A stretch of DNA of 64,000 nucleotides from Poseidonocella sp. HB161398 (GCF_005870025.1 NZ_VATA01000031.1:1-64000), one strand, 5' to 3'; shown: positions 43,736 to 53,178, counted from the stretch's first letter. Program-made: numbers and translations. The notes: generated by a model from the letters alone, not told the origin.

Positions 43736-45934
43736 ATGGAAGCGGCAGGCACGACGCGCGCGGAATGGCGGGTGACCGGAATGGATTGCGGCTCCTGCGC
43801 GGCGAAGGTGCAGGGCGCGGTGGAGCGGCTGCCCGGGGTGAGCCAGGTCGAGGTCGCGCTGATGGCCGAGCGGCTGCGGCTGGTGCTGGCCCGGGACGGG
43901 ACCACGCCGGACGAGGTGGAACGGGCGGTCCGCGCGGTGGGCTTCGGTATCTCCGCGCCGGAGGCCCCGGCCGAGCGTGTCGCGGGCAGATTCGTGCTGC
44001 CCGGCGAGGCGGTTGCTCCCGCGGCGGCACCGGCTGCCCCGGCGGAGGAGAAGCGCGCGACGCTGCCGGGCTGGGCCCGGAGCCGCAAGGCGCAGATGGT
44101 GGCGGCGACGGGGGGGCTTCTGGCGCTCGCCTGGGGGATCGCGCTGACGGTCGGCGGGCCTGCCGCGGAGGCGGGCTTCGTGCTGGCGACGCTGGCCGGA
44201 GTGGCGCCGGTGGCGCGGCGGGCGCTGGCCATGGCGCGGGCGCGCATGCCCTTCACCATCGAGATGCTGATGACCATCGCCGCGCTTGGCGCGCTGGCGA
44301 TCGGCGCGCAGGGCGAGGCCGCGGTGGTGGTCTTCCTCTTCGCGCTCGGCGAGCTGCTCGAGGGGCTGGCGGCGGGGCGCGCCCGCGACGGCATCCGCGC
44401 GCTGGCGGCGCTGAAGCCCGCGACCGCGCGGCTGGTCGTCGGGCCGCGCATCCGCGAGGTGGCGGCCGAGAGCCTGGCACCCGGTCATGTGCTGCAGATC
44501 CGCCCCGGCGACCGGGTGGCAGCTGACGGGGTGGTGATCTCGGGCCGCTCCGGGGTCGACCAGTCGGCGGTGACGGGCGAGAGCATGCCGGTGGCCAAGG
44601 GGCCGGGCGACGAGGTGCTGGCGGGCTCGGTCAATGCCGATGCCGAGCTGCGGCTGCGGGTGCTGCGCGCGGCCGGGGAGAGCGCGATCGACCGGATCCT
44701 GCGGCTGGTCGAGGAGGCCGAGAGCGCCCGCGCGCCGGTGGAGCGCTTCATCGACCGGTTCAGCCGCTGGTACATGCCCGCGGTGGTGGGCACGGCGGCG
44801 CTGGTCGCGGTGCTGCCGCCGCTGCTTCTGGGGGCGGGCTGGGAGGTCTGGATCTACCGGGCGCTGGCGCTGCTGTTGATCGGCTGCCCCTGCGCGCTGG
44901 TGATCTCGGTGCCCGCGGCGGTGGCCTCGGCGCTGTCGGCCGGGGCGCGGCAGGGCCTCTTGATGAAGGGCGGCGCGGTGCTCGAGGCGGCGGCGGGGAC
45001 CGAGCTTGTCGCCTTCGACAAGACCGGGACGCTGACCGCCGGGCGGCCGCAGGTGACGGCGCTGGAGCCCTTCGGGACGGATGGAAAGACGCTCCTGCGG
45101 ATGGCGGCAGCGGTGGAGCAGGGGGCGAGCCACCCGCTTGGCCGCGCGATCCTGGAGGAGGCGGAGGCGGCGGGGCTGGCACTGCCGCAGGCGGCGGAGG
45201 CCGGGGCGACGCCGGGCCGCGGCGCGCATGCGCTGGTAGAGGGGCTGCGCTGGACCGTCGGCTCGCCGCGGCTGGCGATGGAGGCGGGCTGTCTCGGCGA
45301 GGCGGCCGCGACGCGGGCGGCGGCGCTCGAGACAGAAGGCAGCACGGTGGTGGCGGTCTTCGCGCCGGACCGGCTTCTGGGGCTGATCGCGCTGCGCGAC
45401 GAGCCGCGCGCGGATGCGGCGGCGGCGATTGCCGAGCTCAAGCGGATGGGCGTGCGGACCGTGATGCTGACCGGCGACAACCTGCGTACCGGCCGGGCCA
45501 TGGCCGAGCGGCTGGGGCTGCCCTGCCGCGCCGGGCTGCTGCCCGGGGAGAAGGTCGCGCAGATGCAGGCGCTGGCGGCCCAGTCGCGGGTGCTGATGGT
45601 CGGGGACGGGATCAACGACGCCCCGGCGCTGGCCGCGGCGCAGGTCGGGATCGCGATGGGCTCGGGCACGGATGTGGCGCTGGAGACGGCGGACGGGGCG
45701 CTCCTGCGCGACCGGGTGGCGGATGTCCCGGCGCTGCTGCGGCTTTCCCGGGCGACGATGGCGGTGATCCGGCAGAACGTGGCGCTGGCGCTGGGGCTGA
45801 AGGCGGTGTTCCTGGCGACGACCGTGGCGGGGATGACCGGGCTCTGGATCGCGGTCCTGGCCGATACCGGGGCGACGGTGCTGGTGACGGCGAATGCGCT
45901 GCGGCTTCTGCGGGCGCGTCCCGGCGGGGACTGA
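43736..45934 (+). CDS. zntA: Zn/Cd/Pb-exporting P1B-type ATPase
   Basis: The 732-aa pump has an N-terminal metal-binding domain (GMDCGSCAAKVQGAV, Cys18 and Cys21), the CPC membrane motif in LIGCPCALVISVPAAVASAL (384-386), the phosphorylation site DKTGTLT (Asp428), the HP motif SHPLGRAIL and the hinge GDGINDAPALAAAQVGIAMG. The C-terminal VALETADGALLRD stretch is typical of the Zn/Cd/Pb group rather than CopA. GGAG precedes the ATG. It exports toxic divalent metals and is controlled by the divergent MerR-family gene. Confidence 0.94.
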   Translation: MEAAGTTRAEWRVTGMDCGSCAAKVQGAVERLPGVSQVEVALMAERLRLVLARDGTTPDEVERAVRAVGFGISAPEAPAERVAGRFVLPGEAVAPAAAPAAPAEEKRATLPGWARSRKAQMVAATGGLLALAWGIALTVGGPAAEAGFVLATLAGVAPVARRALAMARARMPFTIEMLMTIAALGALAIGAQGEAAVVVFLFALGELLEGLAAGRARDGIRALAALKPATARLVVGPRIREVAAESLAPGHVLQIRPGDRVAADGVVISGRSGVDQSAVTGESMPVAKGPGDEVLAGSVNADAELRLRVLRAAGESAIDRILRLVEEAESARAPVERFIDRFSRWYMPAVVGTAALVAVLPPLLLGAGWEVWIYRALALLLIGCPCALVISVPAAVASALSAGARQGLLMKGGAVLEAAAGTELVAFDKTGTLTAGRPQVTALEPFGTDGKTLLRMAAAVEQGASHPLGRAILEEAEAAGLALPQAAEAGATPGRGAHALVEGLRWTVGSPRLAMEAGCLGEAAATRAAALETEGSTVVAVFAPDRLLGLIALRDEPRADAAAAIAELKRMGVRTVMLTGDNLRTGRAMAERLGLPCRAGLLPGEKVAQMQALAAQSRVLMVGDGINDAPALAAAQVGIAMGSGTDVALETADGALLRDRVADVPALLRLSRATMAVIRQNVALALGLKAVFLATTVAGMTGLWIAVLADTGATVLVTANALRLLRARPGGD

Positions 45935-46042
45935 GCGGAGGGGAAGGAAGGCCCGACCCGGCTGCCCGCGCGCGAGGGGCCGCGGCCGGTCGCGGTCGGG
46001 CCCGCGCGCCTGCCAGGGGACGGCGCGAGGCGGCGGGCCGGG

Positions 46043-47212
46043 TCAGAAGGCCAGCGCCCGCAGCGGCAGGCAGGCGGCGCCGATCGCCGGGGTCTCGCCG
46101 CCCAGATCCGAGATCTCGAGCCGCGGCAGCGGGTTCAGATGGCCATGGCGCGGCCGGGCGTAGAACTCTGCCCGGGCGATGAATTCCCGCGCCAGCGTCC
46201 GCGGCACCTGGCCGCCGAGCACGATGCATTGCGGATCGGCGATGGCCGCGACGGCATTGACCACGCGGTTGAATTGCGGCGCGACCAGATCGGCCCAGTC
46301 CGCCACTTCGGGCCAGAGCGGCGACATGGCGCGGTCGAGATCGCCGATGGCGCGCATGTCATGGCCCGCCGCGCGCAGATGCTGCAGCAGGAGCCCCAGC
46401 GCCGGGCGGCGCCGCGCCTCTTCGGGGGTGAAGATCATGCCGATCTCGCCGGCATTGCCGAAGCCGCCGCGCATCAGCGCGCCGCCCGCGACGATGCCCG
46501 CGCCGAAGCCGTAGTTGAAGGAGAGATAGGCCAGGTCCCGGTAGCGGCGGCCATGGCCGAACATCGCCTCGCAGAGCGCTGCCGTGTTGGCGCTGTTGTC
46601 GGTCCAGCAGGGCAGGGCGAAACGCTCGGACACGGTGCGGGCGAGGTCGGTCCCGGCCCAGTGGGCCAGCGGGTCGGGCGGGTTGTAGCGGCCGTTCTCC
46701 ATCAGGAAGCCGGCGATGGCGAAGCCGATGCCGAGCACGTCCGCCTTCGCGAAGCGCATCTGCGCCAGCAGCGCCTCCGCCTCCTCGGCGATGCGGTCGA
46801 GCACCGCCTCCACCGGATCGCCGGCGATCGGGAAATGCCGCGTGGCATGGCCGCCGGCGAAATCCATGCAGGCGATGCCCACCCGGTCGGTGTCGAGCGA
46901 CATGCCGAGCGCGCAGCCGAAGCGCGGGTTCAGCAGGAGCTGCGGGCTGGGCTGGCCCTTGTGCCGGGGCGGCCTGAGCGGGCCGAAGAGCACCATCCCC
47001 GCCCCCTGCAGCGCGGCCAGCAGCCGGTGCACCGATTGCTGGGTCAGCTCGGCCTCCTGGGTCAGCGCGGCGCGGGTCTGCTCCGGCGCCTGCCAGATCG
47101 CCGCGAGGAGCTGGCGCTCGGTGCGGCTGGCCACTTCGGTGCCATGGCGGCGGAAGCGCGGCGCGAGCAGTCTTGCAGGGTCGTCGGGATGGGCCGGGGG
47201 CAGGGGTCTCAT
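46043..47212 (-). CDS. ROK-family transcriptional regulator
   Basis: The 389-aa protein has an N-terminal winged helix (RQLLAAIWQAPEQTRAALTQ, then LTQQSVHRLLAALQGAGMVL) and a ROK sugar-kinase-like body with LGIGFAIAGFLMENGRYNPP and YGFGAGIVAGGALMRGGFGN then AGEIG. The zinc-binding CxCGxxGC segment found in many ROK proteins after AGEIG is missing (IGMIFTPEEARRRP instead). The ATG at 47212 begins MRPLPPAHPDDPARLLAPRF. It is divergent from ugpB, so it likely controls the phosphodiester operon. Confidence 0.88.
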   Translation of the reverse strand: MRPLPPAHPDDPARLLAPRFRRHGTEVASRTERQLLAAIWQAPEQTRAALTQEAELTQQSVHRLLAALQGAGMVLFGPLRPPRHKGQPSPQLLLNPRFGCALGMSLDTDRVGIACMDFAGGHATRHFPIAGDPVEAVLDRIAEEAEALLAQMRFAKADVLGIGFAIAGFLMENGRYNPPDPLAHWAGTDLARTVSERFALPCWTDNSANTAALCEAMFGHGRRYRDLAYLSFNYGFGAGIVAGGALMRGGFGNAGEIGMIFTPEEARRRPALGLLLQHLRAAGHDMRAIGDLDRAMSPLWPEVADWADLVAPQFNRVVNAVAAIADPQCIVLGGQVPRTLAREFIARAEFYARPRHGHLNPLPRLEISDLGGETPAIGAACLPLRALAF

Positions 47213-47258
47213 GTTTCCACAGGCAAAGTTCGTCTCTGACGTCTTCACCAGAAAACAG

Positions 47259-47273
47259 CCGTTGCTGCAACGG
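47259..47273. promoter_or_regulatory. Perfect 15-bp palindrome between the ROK gene and ugpB
   Basis: CCGTTGC-T-GCAACGG lies 47-61 bp upstream of the ROK start in the 149-bp divergent region. It is a candidate operator for the ROK regulator. Confidence 0.5.
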
Positions 47274-47361
47274 AGCTGCAGCGTCACGCTCTTGTCACAC
47301 GTAAAGTGTTAATACGCCCTCGAGCCGAGTCAGGCCGCCCCCGAACCCGCCGAGGACCGCA

Positions 47362-48663
47362 ATGCTGAAGACATCCGCCCTTTCCGCCCTGGCCATGCTG
47401 GCCGGCAGCGCCGCCCTGCAGGCGGCCGATATCGAGTTCTGGTACGGAAATACCGGCACCGGCGAGGTCGCCATCCAGGCCGCCTGCGACGCTTTCAATG
47501 CCGCGCAGGACGACCATGCCGTGGCCTGCATGGGCCAGGGCAGCTACGAGACCGGGATGCAGAAGGCGATCGCCGCCTACCGCTCGGGCCGCCATCCGGC
47601 GCTGATTCAGTTCTTCGATGCCGGCACGCTCGACCTGATGCTCTCGGGCGCGGTGCTGCCGGTGGAGGAGCTGGAGCCGGAGGTCGACTGGGGCGACTAC
47701 ATCAACGGCGCCCGCTCCTATTACGAGACCTCGGAGGGCATGCTCTATTCGCAGCCCTATAACGGCTCGACGCTGATCTTCTACGGCAACCGCGAGCTGC
47801 TGGAAAAGGCCGGGATCGAGGCGCTGCCCGCCACCTGGGAAGAGCTTGCCGATGCTGCGCGCCGGCTCAGGGAGGCGGGCGTCGACTGCCCCTTCGTCAC
47901 CGATGCGCATCCCTGGCGCGTGCTCGAGCAGTTCTCGGCCCGCCACGGCCTGCCGATCGCCAGCCGCGACAACGGCTATGGCGGGCTCGACGCCGAATAC
48001 ACCTTCAACACCGGCAAGGTCGCCGAGCATCTGCAGAACCTGCATGACTGGCGCGAGGAGGGGCTGGTCAAGCTCAACGAGGACACCGCCGCGGGCAATT
48101 ACACCGTCGCCTTCAATACCGGCGAATGCGCGATGATGGAGGGCTCGACCGGCTCCTACGGCGCCGCCTTCGCCGCGCTCGGCGACAAGGTCGAGATCGC
48201 CATGGCGCCGATGTACCAGGGCTACGAGCGGCACAACACGCTGATCGGCGGCGCCTCGGTCTGGGTGATGAAGGGCCATGACGAGGCGTCCTACGAGGCC
48301 GCCCGCGCCTTCCTCGACTTCCTGCGCGGCGATGACCGGCAAATCGCCTTCACCCGCACCACCGGCTACATGCCGGTGACGAAAAGCGCGCTCGCGGCGC
48401 TGGAGGCCGAAGGGCTGGCGGCGGAGCCGGATTTCGCCACCGTGCCCACCGGCGTCGGCAGCCTCGACCAGCCGGGCGGCGAGGGCAGCCGCGGCGTGCG
48501 GCTGGGCTTCTACGTGCAGTTCCGCGACATCTTCATGGAAGAGACCCAGAAGGCCTTCACCGGCGGGCAGAGCATGCAGGCCGCGCTCGACACCGCCAAG
48601 GAGCGCGGCGACGCGCTGCTGCGCCGCTTCGAGGACACCTACAAGGGCGTCGCGCTGCCCTGA
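47362..48663 (+). CDS. ugpB: Glycerol-3-phosphate-type ABC transporter binding protein (UgpB)
   Basis: The 433-aa protein has a signal peptide (MLKTSALSALAMLAGSAALQ, cleavage at AA) and UgpB blocks: DIEFWYGNTGTGEVAIQAAC, HPALIQFFDAGTLDLMLSGA, MLYSQPYNGSTLIFYGNREL, YTVAFNTGECAMMEGSTGSY and HNTLIGGASVWVMKGHDEAS. UgpB proteins bind glycerol-3-phosphate and its diesters in the periplasm. It heads ugpBAEC plus two hydrolase genes. A hairpin follows in the gap before ugpA. Confidence 0.9.
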   Translation: MLKTSALSALAMLAGSAALQAADIEFWYGNTGTGEVAIQAACDAFNAAQDDHAVACMGQGSYETGMQKAIAAYRSGRHPALIQFFDAGTLDLMLSGAVLPVEELEPEVDWGDYINGARSYYETSEGMLYSQPYNGSTLIFYGNRELLEKAGIEALPATWEELADAARRLREAGVDCPFVTDAHPWRVLEQFSARHGLPIASRDNGYGGLDAEYTFNTGKVAEHLQNLHDWREEGLVKLNEDTAAGNYTVAFNTGECAMMEGSTGSYGAAFAALGDKVEIAMAPMYQGYERHNTLIGGASVWVMKGHDEASYEAARAFLDFLRGDDRQIAFTRTTGYMPVTKSALAALEAEGLAAEPDFATVPTGVGSLDQPGGEGSRGVRLGFYVQFRDIFMEETQKAFTGGQSMQAALDTAKERGDALLRRFEDTYKGVALP

Positions 48664-48684
48664 GCCGCGCCCGTGTCCGATCCT

Positions 48685-48706
48685 GCCGGTCCCTCCGGGG
48701 GCCGGC
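48685..48706 (+). other. Intercistronic hairpin, ugpB to ugpA gap
   Basis: A 9-bp stem GCCGGTCCC/GGGGCCGGC (one G-T pair) with a 4-nt loop, in the 68-nt gap after the binding-protein gene. Hairpins here commonly protect the abundant binding-protein message. Confidence 0.45.
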
Positions 48707-48731
48707 GTTCCGCCAGCTGAAAGTCCCGCCC

Positions 48732-49616
48732 ATGAAACAGGAAATCTTCCGCGCCCGGGCGCTGCCCTGGTGGCTCTGCGCGCCGCAGCTCCTGGTGCTG
48801 TTCCTGTTCTTCTACCTGCCGATCATCCTGGCCTTCTTCTGGGCCTTCCACCTGGAGCAGCCCTTCGGCGGCGGCTCGCAATTCGTCGGCTTCGCCAATT
48901 TCCGCCGCGTGCTGGGCTCGGGCGAGTTCTGGTCCTCGGCCCGCGCGACGCTGGCCTACATGGTGCTGGCCTCGGGCAGCTCGGTCGGCACCGCGCTGGT
49001 GCTGGCGCTGGCCGCCGACCGCAGGCTGCGGCTGTCGGGGATCGCGCGCAACATCTTCCTCTGGCCGAAGGCCGTGGCCTCGGCCTCGATCGGGGTGATC
49101 TTCGTCTTCCTGCTGAACCCCTATCTCGGCATCCCTGCGCCGCTGAACGAGATCTGGCCGGGGCTGTGGAACCCGCGCACCAACCCGCTCCACGCCTATG
49201 CGATGCTCTTCGTTGCCAATGTCTGGAGCGCGATCCCCTTCAGCTTCATCATCCTGCTGGCCGGGCTGCAGGCGATCCCCGAAGAGCTGCACAAGGCCGG
49301 GGCGATCGACGGGGCCGGGCCCTGGCGGCGGCTGCGCGACATCCAGCTGCCCCTGCTGACGCCGCAGCTCTTCGTGGTCGTCGTGCTCGAGGTCGCCGAC
49401 AGCCTCTCGGGCTCCTTCGGGCTGATCGACACGATGACCCGGGGCGGCCCGGGAGGGGCGACCAACCTCTTGGTCTACAAGATCTATTCCGACGGGTTCA
49501 AAGCCTATGACCTGTCGGGCGCGGCGACCCAGACGGTGATCCTGATGGCGCTGGTCGCTGTCGTCACCGGGGCGCAGTACCTCTTCCTCGAACGCCGGGT
49601 GCGATACGACCGATGA
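48732..49616 (+). CDS. ugpA: Glycerol-3-phosphate-type ABC transporter permease (UgpA)
   Basis: The 294-aa permease has six helices (LLVLFLFFYLPIILAFFWAF near the N-terminus) and the EAA loop EELHKAGAIDGAGPWRRLRD. The segment SLSGSFGLIDTMTRGGPGGA then TNLLVYKIY is typical of UgpA. It overlaps ugpE by ATGA and pairs with it to form the channel. Confidence 0.9.
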   Translation: MKQEIFRARALPWWLCAPQLLVLFLFFYLPIILAFFWAFHLEQPFGGGSQFVGFANFRRVLGSGEFWSSARATLAYMVLASGSSVGTALVLALAADRRLRLSGIARNIFLWPKAVASASIGVIFVFLLNPYLGIPAPLNEIWPGLWNPRTNPLHAYAMLFVANVWSAIPFSFIILLAGLQAIPEELHKAGAIDGAGPWRRLRDIQLPLLTPQLFVVVVLEVADSLSGSFGLIDTMTRGGPGGATNLLVYKIYSDGFKAYDLSGAATQTVILMALVAVVTGAQYLFLERRVRYDR

Positions 49617-50518
49617 TCGAAAACTCCCGTTCCATCGACCGCTGGGCGACGGCCATCCTGCTCTGCGGCCTCGTCTTCGTGCTGACGCCGATGGCCTTCG
49701 TCATCGTCACCGCCACCCAGAGCTACGAGGAGTTCCTGCGCCGGAACTTCTCGCTGATCCCCGGCGGGCATTTCGCCGAGAACCTGCGCGAGGTCTGGAC
49801 CCGCACCGACCTGCCGCGGCAGACGCTGAACTCGATCATCGTCGGCGCCATCGCCGCCACCGGGCGCATCGCGCTGGCCGTGACGACGAGCTATGCGGTG
49901 GTGTTCTTCACCGGCCGCGGGCGGGGGCTGGTCTATGCGCTGGTCGTGGCCTCGATCATGCTGCCGCTGGAGCTGATGATCATCACCGCCTATCAGGTGA
50001 CGGCCAATGTCGCGCTGCCGCTCAATGCCCTGGCCAATGCCGGGGGCCTGTGGAGCGCGCTGGCGGGCCGGCCGCTCGACCTGCAATGGAACCTGCTCGA
50101 CAGCTATGCCGGGATCGCGATCCCGCTGATGGCGCAGGGCTCCTGCACGCTGATCCTGGTGCAGTTCTTCCGCACCATCCCGCCGCAGCTCGCCCGCGCG
50201 GCGATCATCGACGGCGCGGGGCCGCTGCGCTTTCTCTGGGACATCCTGCTGCCCCTGTCGAAGGGACCGCTGACCGCGCTTGGCATCTACATGTTCATCA
50301 GCGCCTGGATCCAGTACATGTGGCCGCTGGTGGCCGCCTCCTCGCCCGCGCGGACCATGGCCGTGGTCGGCCTCGCCCGGCTGCAGGAAGAGGGCGAGCG
50401 CATCCCCGATTTCCCGCTGCAGATGACCGGGGCGATCCTCGTCACGCTGCCGCCGCTGATCCTGATCGCGGTCTTCCAGCGCCGCATCGTCCGCGGCCTC
50501 ACCCTGTCGGAGAAATGA
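49613..50518 (+). CDS. ugpE: Glycerol-3-phosphate-type ABC transporter permease (UgpE)
   Basis: The 301-aa permease has six helices and an EAA-type loop in PPQLARAAIIDGAGPLRFLW. UgpE features include SYEEFLRRNFSLIPGGHF early in the protein and SAWIQYMWPLVAASSPARTM near the C-terminus. It lies between ugpA (4-nt overlap) and ugpC (2-nt gap), giving a tightly coupled transporter unit. Confidence 0.9.
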   Translation: MIENSRSIDRWATAILLCGLVFVLTPMAFVIVTATQSYEEFLRRNFSLIPGGHFAENLREVWTRTDLPRQTLNSIIVGAIAATGRIALAVTTSYAVVFFTGRGRGLVYALVVASIMLPLELMIITAYQVTANVALPLNALANAGGLWSALAGRPLDLQWNLLDSYAGIAIPLMAQGSCTLILVQFFRTIPPQLARAAIIDGAGPLRFLWDILLPLSKGPLTALGIYMFISAWIQYMWPLVAASSPARTMAVVGLARLQEEGERIPDFPLQMTGAILVTLPPLILIAVFQRRIVRGLTLSEK

Positions 50519-50520
50519 CC

Positions 50521-51636
50521 ATGACCGCCACCAACGCCCCCGCCGCGATCGGGCTCCACGGGCTGCGCAAGTCCTATGGCGCCACCGAGGTCCTGCCCGC
50601 GCTCGAGGCCGAGCTACGCGGCGGCGAGTTCACCGTCATCCTCGGCCCCTCGGGCTGCGGCAAGTCCACGCTTCTGAACTGCATCGCCGGGCTGGAGCGG
50701 CTCAGCGCGGGGCGGATCACCATCGCCGGGCGCGAGGTGCAGGAGGCCGAGCCCAAGGACCGCGGCATCGCGATGGTGTTCCAGAACTACGCGCTCTATC
50801 CGCACATGAGCGTGGCGGGCAATATCGGCTATGCGCTGAAGGTCGCGCGGGTGCCCCGGGCCGAGCGCGAGGCGCGCATCGCCGCCGCCGCGCGGATCGT
50901 CGATCTCGGGGACTATCTGCACCGCCGCCCCTCCGAGCTGTCCGGCGGCCAGCGCCAGCGCGTCGCCATCGCCCGCGCCGTGGTGCGCGAGCCGCAGGTG
51001 CTGCTCTATGACGAGCCGCTGAGCAATCTCGACGCCAAGCTGCGCCAGGACATGCGGATGGAGCTGGCCGGGCTCCACCGCCGGATCGGCGCCACCAGCG
51101 TCTTCGTCACCCATGACCAGGTGGAGGCGATGACGCTGGCCGACCGGATCATGGTGCTGAACAGGGGCCGGATCGAGCAGTTCGCCACCCCGCAGGAAAT
51201 CTACCACGCCCCGGCCACGGCCTTCGTCGCTGGCTTCATCGGCGCCCCGGCGATGACGCTGCTGGACGTCGCGGGCGAGGGCGGCTGGCTGCGGCTTTCG
51301 GACGGCACGGTGCTGGCGCGGCACCGCCATCAGGGCGCGGCGCTTCTGGGCATCCGCCCCGAGCAGGTGCTGGCCGATCCCGCGGGCGTGCCCGCAAGGG
51401 TGATCTACCGCGAGGATCTGGGCGCGCATTCCGTCCTGACCCTGCAGCTCGGCGATGGCAGCCGGCTGCAGATGGCCGCCGGGCCCGGCCGTCCGGTCGC
51501 GGCCTCGTCCGACATCCGCATCGCGCTGCCTGCCGGCGCGCTGCATCTTTTCGACCCCCTGACCGGCCGGGCGTTCGCGCGCCATCCGGTCCCCAGCGAC
51601 GCCATGAAAGTGCAAGATGACGCAATTCCGTCCTGA
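50521..51636 (+). CDS. ugpC: Glycerol-3-phosphate-type ABC transporter ATPase (UgpC)
   Basis: The 371-aa ATPase shows Walker A GPSGCGKST, signature ELSGGQRQRVAIARAVV, Walker B VLLYDEPLSNLDAKLRQDMR and the TOBE domain after residue 240. I chose the ATG at 50521, eight bases after GGAGA; the ATG at 50515 that overlaps the ugpE stop is only two bases from that site. It overlaps the 2H phosphoesterase gene by 20 nt. Confidence 0.9.
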   Translation: MTATNAPAAIGLHGLRKSYGATEVLPALEAELRGGEFTVILGPSGCGKSTLLNCIAGLERLSAGRITIAGREVQEAEPKDRGIAMVFQNYALYPHMSVAGNIGYALKVARVPRAEREARIAAAARIVDLGDYLHRRPSELSGGQRQRVAIARAVVREPQVLLYDEPLSNLDAKLRQDMRMELAGLHRRIGATSVFVTHDQVEAMTLADRIMVLNRGRIEQFATPQEIYHAPATAFVAGFIGAPAMTLLDVAGEGGWLRLSDGTVLARHRHQGAALLGIRPEQVLADPAGVPARVIYREDLGAHSVLTLQLGDGSRLQMAAGPGRPVAASSDIRIALPAGALHLFDPLTGRAFARHPVPSDAMKVQDDAIPS

Positions 51637-52342
51637 CCCGATCGCCTATCTGACCGGCCGCGCCACAGGCGGCGCGCTGCCGCCGGGCATCTCCGCGCCC
51701 GGCAAGGGCGGCAAGTTCGCCCCCGACGGCACGCGGCTCGACTGGCCGGGCAACACGATGATCTGCCATGTCGACCGCGGCAGCGACGCCCATGCCGCGC
51801 TGGTGGCGATCAAGGACGGGCTCGCCGCCGGTCCCCATGGCGGGCACTTCTCATTCCTGCCGGACGCCTCGCTGCACATGACGGTGTTCCAGGGCATTTC
51901 CGGCCCCTTCGCCAACCGCTTCGACTGGCCCGAGGGCGTGGACCGCAACGCCACACGCGACGAGGTCACGGCCATTCTGCGCGCCCGCCTCTCGGGGATC
52001 GCGCTGCCTGCCAGCCGCCGCATCCGCGCGCTCAATGTCCATGCCGGGCATTCGATGACGGTCGACGGGACCGGTCCGGACGAGGAAGGGCTGCGCGCCA
52101 CCCGCGCGGCGCTGCGCGAGGCGACCGGGATCGCCCCGGCGGGCTTCGGGACCTACACCTTCCACATCACCCTGGCCTATCCGCTGCGCTGGCTGAGCGA
52201 AGACGAGGCGCGCGCGGTCATCGCCCTTGGCGACGCGCTCTTCGCGGCGCACGGCCCGCGGCTGCAGGACATCGTCCTCGGCCGGGTGGAGCTGTGCAAT
52301 TTCGAGCACATGCACCATTTCGAGACGCTATGCCTGCTGTGA
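51617..52342 (+). CDS. 2H phosphoesterase-like DUF1868 protein
   Basis: The 241-aa protein has two His-x-Thr motifs, SLHMTVFQG (about residue 94) and YTFHITLAYPLRW (about 185), which are the catalytic pair of the 2H phosphoesterase superfamily (cyclic phosphodiester and related hydrolysis). It is embedded in the ugp operon, overlapping ugpC by 20 nt and the phosphatase gene by 13 nt. I infer that it opens or cleaves an imported phosphodiester. The canonical ugp operon has the metal-dependent phosphodiesterase UgpQ instead. Confidence 0.82.
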   Translation: MTQFRPDPIAYLTGRATGGALPPGISAPGKGGKFAPDGTRLDWPGNTMICHVDRGSDAHAALVAIKDGLAAGPHGGHFSFLPDASLHMTVFQGISGPFANRFDWPEGVDRNATRDEVTAILRARLSGIALPASRRIRALNVHAGHSMTVDGTGPDEEGLRATRAALREATGIAPAGFGTYTFHITLAYPLRWLSEDEARAVIALGDALFAAHGPRLQDIVLGRVELCNFEHMHHFETLCLL

Positions 52343-53178
52343 CCGGCACGCTGGCCGCAGATGAGGCCGAGGCGCTTACCGCCCTGGTCCGCGACACGGC
52401 GCGGCGGCTGATCCTGCCGCGCTTCCGCAATCTCGACGCCACGGAGATCGCCGCGAAATCCGATCCGCTCGACCTGGTGACGGTGGCCGACCGCGAGGCG
52501 GAGGCGGCGATTGCCCAGGGCGCGCGCCGCATCCTGCCCGGCGCGGCGATCATCGGCGAGGAGGCGGTGGCCGCCGATCCGCGCCTGCTGGACGCGCTGG
52601 GGCAGGGCGGCACCGCGGTGTTGATCGACCCGGTCGACGGCACGCTGAACTTCGCCCGCGGTCTTTCCGTTTTCGGCGTCATCCTCGCGGTGGTGCGCGA
52701 GGGGCAGACCGTCTTCGGGCTCTTGCATGATCCGGTGATGGATGACTGGGTGGTGGCGCATCGCGGCGGCGGCGCCTGGCATGTCTCGGCCCGCGGCGCG
52801 CGGCGGCGGCTCAAGGTGAGCGACTGCCGCGCTCTCGGCGAGGCGGAGGGCATCCTGCCCTTCGAGACCGGCCATGGCACGCGGCGGGCACAGGCCATGG
52901 CCGCCTTCGCCGGGGCCCGCAGCCTGCGGTCTCTGCGATGTTCCTGCCACGAATACCGCATGCTGGCGGCGGGCCAGGCGGACTTCTCGGTTTCGGCGCT
53001 ACTCAACCCATGGGATCATGCCGCGGGCATGCTCGCGGTCGAAGAGGCCGGGGGCTGGGGTCAGGTCGAAGGGGGCCGGCGCTATGTTCCGACCCTGCGC
53101 GACGGACGCGCTGTGGCTGCGGCCGGGCCGGAGCTCGGCCGCGCAGTTGCGGCGCTTGCCTGGCGCGATTCGGTCTAG
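52330..53178 (+). CDS. Inositol-monophosphatase-family phosphatase
   Basis: The 282-aa Mg2+-dependent phosphatase has the family motifs: the first metal Glu in IIGEEAVAADP, the core IDPVDGTLNFARGLSVFGVI (Asp-Pro-Val-Asp-Gly-Thr) and the last metal Asp in LLNPWDHAAGMLAVEEAGGW. The ATG at 52330 overlaps the upstream gene. It would release phosphate from a monoester made by the 2H phosphoesterase. Substrates such as inositol phosphate, glycerol phosphate or a sugar phosphate are all possible. Confidence 0.88.
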   Translation: MPAVTGTLAADEAEALTALVRDTARRLILPRFRNLDATEIAAKSDPLDLVTVADREAEAAIAQGARRILPGAAIIGEEAVAADPRLLDALGQGGTAVLIDPVDGTLNFARGLSVFGVILAVVREGQTVFGLLHDPVMDDWVVAHRGGGAWHVSARGARRRLKVSDCRALGEAEGILPFETGHGTRRAQAMAAFAGARSLRSLRCSCHEYRMLAAGQADFSVSALLNPWDHAAGMLAVEEAGGWGQVEGGRRYVPTLRDGRAVAAAGPELGRAVAALAWRDSV

